NCBI GenBank assembly: GCA_916613615.1
Contig: OU744726.1
Span: 54,762,987 to 54,826,986, forward strand
Direction of reading: 5' to 3'
Length of the DNA stretch: 64,000 nt
DNA from: Steromphala cineraria
Lineage: Eukaryota > Mollusca > Gastropoda > Trochida > Trochidae
In this document: piece after piece, positions 50,542 through 62,600 of the stretch
Numbering within the stretch: position 1 is the first letter of the stretch
Layout of the letters: the number at the start of each line of letters is the position of its first letter
Program-made: the position numbers and the translations under genes
Notes under the pieces: generated by a model
The model's input: the letters and a program-made list of their open reading frames with translations, nothing else
Told to the model about the DNA's origin: nothing
The model's database searches: none

Positions 50542-53500
50542 AAAGTACATTTTCTTGAAATGAGCGTGATAAGTTTCTTAAAAATGCATATTTCTAAACA
50601 AGACTTTCACAAAATGTACACATCAGGGTGCTCTATCGTTTGAAATAAACAAATTTTCACTCCGAGTAATAGATTTAGCTACAGATTCGAACGTATAGAC
50701 GTGTATGTGGTCAATTTTGAGCAAATTCTCGGAATATGATTAATTCAAGAAAGTACATTTTCTTGTAAAGAGCGTGATAAGTTTCTTAAATATGCATATT
50801 TCTGAACCAGACTTTCACCAAATGTACACATCAGGGTGCTCTATCGTTTGGAATAAACAAATTTTCACTCCGAGTAATAGATTTAGCTACAGATTCGAAC
50901 GTATAGACGTGTATGTGGTAAATTTTGAGCAAATTCTCGGAATATAATTAATTCAAGAAAGAACATTGTCTTGTAACGAGCGTGATAAGTTTCTTAAATA
51001 TGCATATTTCTAAACCAGACTTTCACCAAATGTACACATCAGGGTGCACTATCGTTTGGAATAAACAAATTTTCACTCCGAGTAATAGTTTTAGCTACAG
51101 ATTCGAACGTATAGACGTGTATGTGGTCAATTTTGAGCAAATTCTCGGAATATGATTAATTCAAGAAAGTACATTTTCTTGTAAAGAGCGTGATAAGTTT
51201 CTTAAATATGCATATTTCTAAACCAGTCTTTCACCAAATGTACACATCAGGGTGCTCTATCGTTTGGAATAAACAAATTTTCACTCCGAGTAATACTTTT
51301 GGCTACAGATTCGAACGTAAAGACGTGTATGTGGTCAATTTTGAGCAAATTCTCGGAATATGATTAATTCAAGAAAGTACATTTTCTTGTAAAGAGCGTG
51401 ATAAGTTTCTTAAATATGCATATTTCTGAACCAGACTTTCACCTAATGTACACATCAGGATGCTCTATCGTTTGGAATAAACAAATTTTCACTCGGAGTA
51501 ATAGATTTAGCAACAGATTCGAACGTATAGACGTGTATGTGGTCAATTTTGAGCAAATTCTCGGAATATGATTAATTCAAGAAAGTACATTTTCTTGAAA
51601 TGAGCGTGATAAGTTTCTTAAATATGCATATTTCTGAACCAGACTTTCACCTAATGTACACATCAGGGTGCTCTATCGTTTGGAATAAACAAATTTTCAC
51701 TCGGAGTAAGAGATTTAGCAACAGATTCGAACGTATAGACGTGTATGTGGTCAATTTTGAGCAAATTCTCGGAATATGATTAATTCAAGAAAGTACATTT
51801 TCTTGAAATGAGCGTGATAAGTTTCTTAAAAATGCATATTTCTAAACAAGACTTTCACAAAATGTACACATCAGGGTGCTCTATCGTTTGGAATAAACAA
51901 ATTTTCTCTCCGAGTAATAGATTTAGCTACAGATTCGAACGTATAGACGTGTATGTGGTCAATTTTGAGCAAATTCTCGGAATATGATTAATTCAAGAAA
52001 GTACATTTTCTTGAAATGAGCGTGATAAGTTTCTTAAAAATGCATATTTCTGAACCAGACTTTCACCAAATGTACAAATCAGGGTGCTCTATCGTTTGGA
52101 ATAAATAAATTTTCACTCCGAGTAATAGATTTAGCTACAGATTCGAACGTATAGACGTGTATGTGGTCAATTTTGAGCAAATTCTCGGAATATGATTAAT
52201 TCAAGAAAGTACATTTTCTTGTAAAGAGCGTGATAAGTTTCTTAAATATGCATATTTCTAAACCAGACTTTCACCAAATGTACACATCAGGGTGCTCTAT
52301 CGTTTGGAATAAACAAATTTTCACTCCGAGTAATAGATTTAGCTACAGATTCGAACGTATAGACGTGTATGTGGTAAATTTTGAGCAAATTCTCGGAATA
52401 TAATTAATTCAAGAAAGAACATTGTCTTGTAACGAGCGTGATAAGTTTCTTAAATATGCATATTTCTAAACCAGACTTTCACCAAATGTACACATCAGGG
52501 TGCACTATCGTTTGGAATAAACAAATTTTCACTCCGAGTAATAGTTTTAGCTACAGATTCGAACGTATAGACGTGTATGTGGTCAATTTTGAGCAAATTC
52601 TCGGAATATGATTAATTCAAGAAAGTACATTTTCTTGTAAAGAGCGTGATAAGTTTCTTAAATATGCATATTTCTGAACCAGACTTTCACCAAATGTACA
52701 CATCAGGGTGCTCTATCGTTTGGAATAAACAAATTTTCACTCGGAGTAATAGATTTAGCTACAGATTCGAACGTATAGACGTGTATGTGGTAAATTTTGA
52801 GCAGATTCTCGGAATATAATTAATTCAAGAAAGAACATTGTCTTGTAACGAGCGTGATAAGTTTCTTAAATATGCATATTTCTAAACCAGACTTTCACCA
52901 AATGTACACATCAGGGTGCACTATCGTTTGGAATAAACAAATTTTCACTCCGAGTAATAGTTTTAGCTACAGATTCGAACGTATAGACGTGTATGTGGTC
53001 AATTTTGAGCAAATTCTCGGAATATGATTAATTCAAGAAAGTACATTTTCTTGAAATGAGCGTGATAAGTTTCTTAAAAATGCATATTTCTAAACCAGAC
53101 TTTCACCAAATGTACAAATCAGGGTGCTCTATCGTTTGGAATAAACAAATTTTCACTCCGAGTAATAGTTTTAGCTACAGATTCGAACGTATAGACGTGT
53201 ATGTGGTCAATTTTGAGCAAATTCTCGGAAAATGATTAATTCAAGAAAGTACATTTTCTTGTAAAGAGCGTGATAAGTTTCTTAAATATGCATATTTCTG
53301 AACCAGAATTTCAACTAATGTACACATCAGGGTGCTCTATCGTTTGGAATAAACAAATTTTCACTCGGAGTAATAGATTTAGCAACAGATTCGAACGTAT
53401 AGACGTGTATGTGGTCAATTTTTAGCAAATTCTCGGAATATGATTAATTCAAGAAAGTACATTTTCTTGAAATGAGCGTGATAAGTTTCTTAAAAATGCA

Positions 53501-54909
53501 TATTTCTAAACAAGACTTTCACAAAATGTACACATCAGGGTGCTCTATCGTTTGGAATAAACAAATTTTCACTCCGAGTAATAGATTTAGCTACAGATTC
53601 GAACGTATAGACGTGTATGTGGTCAATTTTGAGCAAATTCTCGGAATATGATTAATTCAAGAAAGTACATTTTCTTGAAATGAGCGTGATAATTTTCTTA
53701 AAAATGCATATTTCTGAACCAGACTTTCACCAAATGTACACATCAGGGTGCACTATCGTTTGGAATAAACAAATTTTCACTCCGAGTAATAGTTTTAGCT
53801 ACAGATTCGAACGTATAGACGTGTATGTGGTCAATTTTGAGCAAATTCTCGGAATATGATTAATTCAAGAAAGTACATTTTCTTGAAATGAGCGTGATAA
53901 GTTTCTTAAAAATGCATATTTCTAAACAAGACTTTCACAAAATGTACACATCAGGGTGCTCTATCGTTTGGAATAAACAAATTTTCACTCCGAGTAATAG
54001 TTTTAGCTACAGATTCGAACGTATAGACGTGTATGTGGTCAATTTTGAGCAAATTCTCGGAATATGATTAATTCAAGAAAGTACATTTTCTTGTAAAGAG
54101 CGTGATAAGTTTCTTAAATATGCATATTTCTGAACCAGACTTTCACCTAATGTACACATCAGGGTGCTCTATCGTTTGGAATAAACAAATTTTCACTCGG
54201 AGTAATAGATTTAGCAACAGATTCGAACGTATAGACGTGTATGTGGTCAATTTTGAGCAAATTCTCGGAATATGATTAATTCAAGAAAGTACATTTTCTT
54301 GAAATGAGCGTGATAAGTTTCTTAAAAATGCATATTTCTAAACAAGACTTTCACAAAATGTACACATCAGGGTGCTCTATCGTTTGGAATAAACAAATTT
54401 TCACTCGGAGTTATAGATTTAGCAACAGATTCGAACGTATAGACGTGTATGTGGTAAATTTTGAGCAAATTCTCGGAATATAATTAATTCAAGAAAGAAC
54501 ATTGTCTTGTAACGAGCGTGATAAGTTTCTTAAATATGCATATTTCTAAACCAGACTTTCACCAAATGTACACATCAGGGTGCACTATCGTTTGGAATAA
54601 ACAAATTTTCACTCCGAGTAATAGTTTTATCTACAGATTCGAACGTATAGACGTGTATGTGGTCAATTTTGAGCAAATTCTCGGAATATGATTAATTCAA
54701 GAAAGTACATTTTCTTGAAATGAGCGTGATAAGTTTCTTAAAAATGCATATTTCTAAACCAGACTTTCACCAAATGTACAAATCAGGGTGCTCTATCGTT
54801 TGAAATAAACAAATTTTCACTCCGAGTAATAGTTTTAGCTACAGATTCGAACGTATAGACGTGTATGTGGTCAATTTTGAGCAAATTCTCGGAATATGAT
54901 TAATTCAAG
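50542..54909 (+). repeat. Array block, irregular order rich in A and G
   Basis: The 21 units read B-A-G-D-A-A'-B-E-F-G-A-G-H-A-B-E/F-B-A-B/A-G-H. G follows an F-like unit at 52206 and a B/A mosaic at 54286, both ending in ATAATT. CAACTAATG first appears at 53246. The unit at 53662 joins an E-like left to an F-like right. No gene is present. Confidence 0.75.
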
Positions 54910-57900
54910 AAAGTACATTTTCGTGTAAAGAGCGTGATAAGTTTCTTAAATATGCATATTTCTGAACCAGACTTTCAACTAATGTACACATCAGGGTGCT
55001 CTATCGTTTGGAATAAACAAATTTTCACTCCGAGTAATAGATTTAGCAACAGATTCGAACGTATAGACGTGTATGTGGTCAATTTTGAGCAAATTCTCGG
55101 AATATGATTAATTCAAGAAAGTACATTTTCTTGAAATGAGCGTGATAAGTTTCTTAAAAATGCATATTTCTAAACAAGACTTTCACAAAATGTACACATC
55201 AGGGTGCTCTATCGTTTGGAATAAACAAATTTTCACTCCGAGTAATAGATTTAGCTACAGATTCGAACGTATAGACGTGTATGTGGTCAATTTTGAGCAA
55301 ATTCTCGGAATATGATTAATTCAAGAAAGTACATTTTCTTGAAATGAGCGTGATAAGTTTCTTAAATATGCATATTTCTAAACAAGACTTTCACCAAATG
55401 TACACATCAGGGTGCTCTATCGTTTGGAATAAACAAATTTTCACTCCGAGTAATAAATTTAGCTACAGATTCGAACGTATAGACGTGTATGTGGTCAATT
55501 TTGAGCAAATTCTCGGAATATGATTAATTCAAGAAAGTACATTTTCTTGAAATGAGCGTGATTAGTTTCTTAAATATGCATATTTCTAAACCAGACTTTC
55601 ACCAAATGTACACATCAGGGTGCACTATCGTTTGGAATAAACAAATTTTCACTCCGAGTAATAGTTTTAGCTACAGATTCGAACGTATAGACGTGTATGT
55701 GGTCAATTTTGAGCAAATTCTCGGAATATGATTAATTCAAGAAAGTACATTTTCTTGTAAAGAGCGTGATAAGTTTCTTAAATATGCATATTTCTGAACC
55801 AGACTTTCACCAAATGTACACATCAGGGTGCTCTATCGTTTGGAATAAACAAATTTTCACTCGGAGTAATAGATTTAGCAACAGATTCGAACGTATAGAC
55901 GTGTATGTGGTAAATTTTGAGCAAATTCTCGGAATATAATTAATTCAAGAAAGAACATTGTCTTGTAACGAGCGTGATAAGTTTCTTAAATATGCATATT
56001 TCTAAACCAGACTTTCACCAAATGTACACATCAGGGTGCACTATCGTTTGGAATAAACAAATTTTCACTCCGAGTAATAGTTTTAGCTACAGATTCGAAC
56101 GTATAGACGTGTATGTGGTCAATTTTGAGCAAATTCTCGGAATATGATTAATTCAAGAAAGTACATTTTCTTGAAATGAGCGTGATAAGTTTCTTAAAAA
56201 TGCATATTTCTAAACCAGACTTTCACCAAATGTACAAATCAGGGTGCTCTATCGTTTGGAATAAACAAATTTTCACTCCGAGTAATAGTTTTAGCTACAG
56301 ATTCGAACGTATAGACGTGTATGTGGTCAATTTTGAGCAAATTCTCGGAATATGATTAATTCAAGAAAGTACATTTTCGTGTAAAGAGCGTGATAAGTTT
56401 CTTAAATATGCATATTTCTGAACCAGACTTTCAACTAATGTACACATCAGGGTGCTCTATCGTTTGGAATAAACAAATTTTCACTCGGAGTAATAGATTT
56501 AGCAACAGATTCGAACGTATAGACGTGTATGTGGTCAATTTTGAGCAAATTCTCGGAATATGATTAATTCAAGAAAGTACATTTTCTTGAAATGAGCGTG
56601 ATAAGTTTCTTAAAAATGCATATTTCTAAACAAGACTTTCACAAAATGTACACATCAGGGTGCTCTATCGTTTGGAATAAACAAATTTTCACTCCGAGTA
56701 ATAGATTTAGCTACAGATTCGAACGTATAGACGTGTATGTGGTCAATTTTGAGCAAATTCTCGGAATATGATTAATTCAAGAAAGTACATTTTCTTGAAA
56801 TGAGCGTGATAAGTTTCTTAAAAATGCATATTTCTGAACCAGACTTTCACCAAATGTACAAATCAGGGTGCTCTATCATTTGGAATAAATAAATTTTCAC
56901 TCCGAGTAATAGATTTAGCTACAGATTCGAACGTATAGACGTGTATGTGGTCAATTTTGAGCAAATTCTCGGAATATGACTAACTCAAGAAAGTACATTT
57001 TCTTGTAAAGAGCGTGATAAGTTTCTTAAATATGCATATTTCTAAACCAGACTTTCACCAAATGTACACATCAGGGTGCACTATCGTTTGGAATAAACAA
57101 ATTTTCACTCCGAGTAATAGTTTTAGCTACAGATTCGAACGTATAGACGTGTATGTGGTCAATTTTGAGCAAATTCTCGGAATATGATTAATTCAAGAAA
57201 GTACATTTTCTTGTAAAGAGCGTGATAAGTTTCTTAAATATGCATATTTCTGAACCAGACTTTCACCAAATGTACACATCAGGGTGCTCTATCGTTTGGA
57301 ATAAACAAATTTTCACTCGGAGTAATAGATTTAGCAACAGATTCGAACGTATAGACGTGTATGTGGTAAATTTTGAGCAAATTCTCGGAATATAATTAAT
57401 TCAAGAAAGAACATTGTCTTGTAACGAGCGTGATAAGTTTCTTAAATATGCATATTTCTAAACCAGACTTTCACCAAATGTACACATCAGGGTGCACTAT
57501 CGTTTGGAATAAACAAATTTTCACTCCGAGTAATAGTTTTAGCTACAGATTCGAACGTATAGACGTGTATGTGGTCAATTTTGAGCAAATTCTCGGAATA
57601 TGATTAATTCAAGAAAGTACATTTTCTTGAAATGAGCGTGAAAAGTTTCTTAAAAATGCATATTTCTAAACCAGACTTTCACCAAATGTACAAATCAGGG
57701 TGCTCTATCGTTTGGAATAAACAAATTTTCACTCCGAGTAATAGTTTTAGCTACAGATTCGAACGTATAGACGTGTATGTGGTCAATTTTGAGCAAATTC
57801 TCGGAATATGATTAATTCAAGAAAGTACATTTTCTTGTAAAGAGCGTGATAAGTTTCTTAAATATGCATATTTCTGAACCAGACTTTCAACTAATGTACA

Positions 57901-59693
57901 CATCAGGGTGCTCTATCGTTTGGAATAAACAAATTTTCACTCGGAGTAATAGATTTAGCAACAGATTCGAACGTATAGACGTGTATGTGGTCAATTTTGA
58001 GCAAATTCTCGGAATATGATTAATTCAAGAAAGTACATTTTCTTGAAATGAGCGTGATAAGTTTCTTAAAAATGCATATTTCTAAACAAGACTTTCACAA
58101 AATGTACACATCAGGGTGCTCTATCGTTTGGAATAAACAAATTTTCACTCCGAGTAATAGATTTAGCTACAGATTCGAACGTATAGACGTGTATGTGGTC
58201 AATTTTGAGCAAATTCTCGGAATATGATTAATTCAAGAAAGTACATTTTCTTGAAATGAGCGTGATAAGTTTCTTAAAAATGCATATTTCTGAACCAGAC
58301 TTTCACCAAATGTACAAATCAGGGTGCTCTATCATTTGGAATAAATAAATTTTCACTCCGAGTAATAGATTTAGCTACAGATTCGAACGTATAGACGTGT
58401 ATGTGGTCAATTTTGAGCAAATTCTCGGAATATGACTAACTCAAGAAAGTACATTTTCTTGTAAAGAGCGTGATAAGTTTCTTAAATATGCATATTTCTA
58501 AACAAGACTTTCACAAAATGTACACATCAGGGTGCACTATCGTTTGGAATAAACAAATTTTCACTCCGAGTAATAGTTTTAGCTACAGATTCGAACGTAT
58601 AGACGTGTATGTGGTCAATTTTTAGCAAATTCTCGGAATATGATTAATTCAAGAAAGTACATTTTCTTGTAAAGAGCGTGATAAGTTTCTTAAATATGCA
58701 TATTTCTAAACCAGTCTTTCACCAAATGTACACATCAGGGTGCTCTATCGTTTGGAATAAACAAATTTTCACTCCGAGTAATACTTTTGGCTACAGATTC
58801 GAACGTAAAGACGTGTATGTGGTCAATTTTGAGCAAATTCTCGGAATATGATTAATTCAAGAAAGTACATTTTCTTGAAATGAGCGTGATAAGTTTCTTA
58901 AAAATGCATATTTCTAAACAAGACTTTCACAAAATGGACACATCAGGGTGCTCTATCGTTTGGAATAAACAAATTTTCACTCCGAGTAATAGATTTAGCT
59001 ACAGATTCGAACGTATAGACGTGTATGTGGTCAATTTTGAGCAAATTCTCGGAATATGACTAACTCAAGAAAGTACATTTTCTTGTAAAGAGCGTGATAA
59101 GTTTCTTAAATATGCATATTTCTAAACAAGACTTTCACAAAATGTACACATCAGGGTGCTCTATCGTTTGGAATAAACAAATTTTCACTCGGAGTAATAG
59201 ATTTAGCAACAGATTCGAACGTATAGACGTGTGTGTGGTAAATTTTGAGCAAATTCTCGGAATATAATTAATTCAAGAAAGAACATTGTCTTGTAACGAG
59301 CGTGATAAGTTTCTTAAATATGCATATTTCTAAACCAGACTTTCACCAAATGTACACATCAGGGTGCACTATCGTTTGGAATAAACAAATTTTCACTCCG
59401 AGTAATAGTTTTAGCTACAGATTCGAACGTATAGACGTGTATGTGGTCAATTTTGAGCAAATTCTCGGAATATGATTAATTCAAGAAAGTACATTTTCTT
59501 GAAATGAGCGTGATAAGTTTCTTAAAAATGCATATTTCTAAACAAGACTTTCACAAAATGTACACATCAGGGTGCTCTATCGTTTGGAATAAACAAATTT
59601 TCACTCCGAGTAATAGTTTTAGCTACAGATTCGAACGTATAGACGTGTATGTGGTCAATTTTGAGCAAATTCTCGGAATATGATTAATTCAAG
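54910..59693 (+). repeat. Higher-order repeat, 7 units (1456 bp), two copies and a degraded third
   Basis: Copies read A-B-C-F-A-G-H (54910-56365), A-B-E-F-A-G-H (56366-57821), then A-B-E-F-D-B-A-G-B (57822-59693). The leading A units of the first two share TTTTCGTGTAAAG, and all three have CAACTAATG. The E units of the second and third share GACTAACTC. The third has gained two units. Confidence 0.85.
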
Positions 59694-62600
59694 AAAGTAC
59701 ATTTTCTTGTAAAGAGCGTGATAAGTTTCGTAAATGTGCATATTTCTGAACCAGACTTTCACCTAATGTACACATCAGGGTGCTCTATCGTTTGGAATAA
59801 ACAAATTTTCACTCCGAGTAATAGATTTAGCAACAGATTCGAACGTATAGACGTGTATGTGGTCAATTTTGAGCAAATTCTCGGAATATGATTAATTCAA
59901 GAAAGTACATTTTCTTGAAATGAGCGTGATAAGTTTCTTAAAAATGCATATTTCTAAACAAGACTTTCACAAAATGTACACATCAGGGTGCTCTATCGTT
60001 TGGAATAAACAAATTTTCACTCCGAGTAATAGATTTAGCTACAGATTCGAACGTATAGACGTGTATGTGGTCAATTTTGAGCAAATCCTCGGAATATGAT
60101 TAATTCAAGAAAGTACATTTTCTTGAAATGAGCGTGATAAGTTTCTTAAAAATGCATATTTCTGAACCAGACTTTCACCAAATGTACAAATCAGGGTGCT
60201 CTATCATTTGGAATAAATAAATTTTCACTCCGAGTAATAGTTTTAGCTACAGATTCGAACGTATAGACGTGTATGTGGTCAATTTTGAGCAAATTCTCGG
60301 AATATGATTAATTCAAGAAAGTACATTTTCTTGAAATGAGCGTGATAAGTTTCTTAAATATGCATATTTCTAAACAAGACTTTCACCAAATGTACACATC
60401 AGGGTGCTCTATCGTTTGGAATAAACAAATTTTCACTCCGAGTAATAGATTTAGCTACAGATTCGAACGTATAGACGTGTATGTGGTCAATTTTGAGCAA
60501 ATTCTCGGAATATGATTAATTCAAGAAAGTACATTTTCTTGAAATGAGCGTGATAAGTTTCTTAAAAATGCATATTTCTAAACCAGACTTTCACCAAATG
60601 TACAAATCAGGGTGCTCTATCGTTTGGAATAAACAAATTTTCACTCCGAGTAATAGTTTTAGCTACAGATTCGAACGTATAGACGTGTATGTGGTCAATT
60701 TTGAGCAAATTCTCGGAATATGATTAATTCAAGAAAGTACATTTTCTTGAAATGAGCGTGATAAGTTTCTTAAATATGCATATTTCTAAACCAGACTTTC
60801 ACCAAATGTACAAATCAGGGTGCTCTATCATTTGGAATAAATAAATTTTCACTCCGAGTAATAGTTTTAGCTACAGATTCGAACGTATAGACGTGTATGT
60901 GGTCAATTTTGAGCAAATTCTCGGAATATGATTAATTCAAGAAAGTACATTTTCTTGAAATGAGCGTGATAAGTTTCTTAAATATGCATATTTCTAAACA
61001 AGACTTTCACCAAATGTACACATCAGGGTGCTCTATCGTTTGGAATAAACAAATTTTCACTCCGAGTAATAGATTTAGCTACAGATTCGAACGTATAGAC
61101 GTGTATGTGGTCAATTTTGAGCAAATTCTCGGAATATGATTAATTCAAGAAAGTACATTTTCTTGAAATGAGCGTGATAAGTTTCTTAAAAATGCATATT
61201 TCTAAACCAGACTTTCACCAAATGTACAAATCAGGGTGCTCTATCGTTTGGAATAAACAAATTTTCACTCCGAGTAATAGATTTAGCAACAGATTCGAAC
61301 GTATAGACGTGTATGTGGTAAATTTTGAGCAAATTCTCGGAATATGATTAATTCAAGAAAGTACATTTTCTTGAAATGAGCGTGATAAGTTTCTTAAAAA
61401 TGCATATTTCTAAACAAGACTTTCACAAAATTTACAAATCAGGGTGCTCTATCGTTTGGAATAAACAAATTTTCACTCCGAGTAATACTTTTGGCTACAG
61501 ATTCGAACGTAAAGACGTGTATGTGGTCAATTTTGAGCAAATTCTCGGAATATGATTAATTCAAGAAAGTACATTTTCTTGAAATGAGCGTGATAAGTTT
61601 CTTAAATATGCATATTTCTAAACAAGACTTTCACCAAATGTACACATCAGGGTGCTCTATCGTTTGGAAAAAACACATTTTCACTCCGAGTAATAAATTT
61701 AGCTGCAGATTCGAACGTATAGACGTGTATGTGGTCAATTTTGAGCAAATTCTCGGAATATGATTAATTAAAGAAAGTACATTTTCTTGAAATGAGCGTG
61801 ATAAGTTTCTTAAATATGCATATTTCTAAACCAGACTTTCACCAAATGTACACATCAGGGTACACTATCGTTTGGAATAAACAAATTTTCACTCCGAGTA
61901 ATAGTTTTAGCTACAGATTCGAACGTATAGACGTGTATGTGGTCAATTTTGAGCAAATTCTCGAAATATGATTAATTCAAGAAAGTACATTTTCTTGAAA
62001 TGAGCGTGATAAGTTTCTTAAAAATGCATATTTCTAAACAAGACTTTTACAAAATGTACACATCAGGGTGCTCTATCGTTTGGAATAAACAAATTTTCAC
62101 TCCGAGTAATAGTTTTAGCTACAGATTCGAACGTATAGACGTGTATGTGGTCAATTTTGAGCAAATTCTCGGAATATGATTAATTCAAGAAAGTACATTT
62201 TCTTGTAAAGAGCGTGATAAGTTTCTTAAATATGCATATTTCTGAACCAGACTTTCACCAAATGTACACATCAGGGTGCTCTATCGTTTGGAATAAAAAA
62301 TTTTTCACTCGGAGTAATAGATTTAGCAACAGATTCGAACGTATAGACGTGTATGTGGTCAATTTTGAGCAAATTCTCGGAACATGATTAATTCAAGAAA
62401 GTACATTTTCTTGAAATGAGCGTGATAAGTTTCTTAAAAATGCATATTTCTAAACAAGACTTTCACAAAATGTACACATCAGGGTGCTCTATCGTTTGGA
62501 ATAAACAAATTTTCACTCCGAGTAATAGATTTAGCTACAGATTCGAACGTATAGACGTGTATGTGGTCAATTTTGAGCAAATTCTCGGAATATGATTAAT

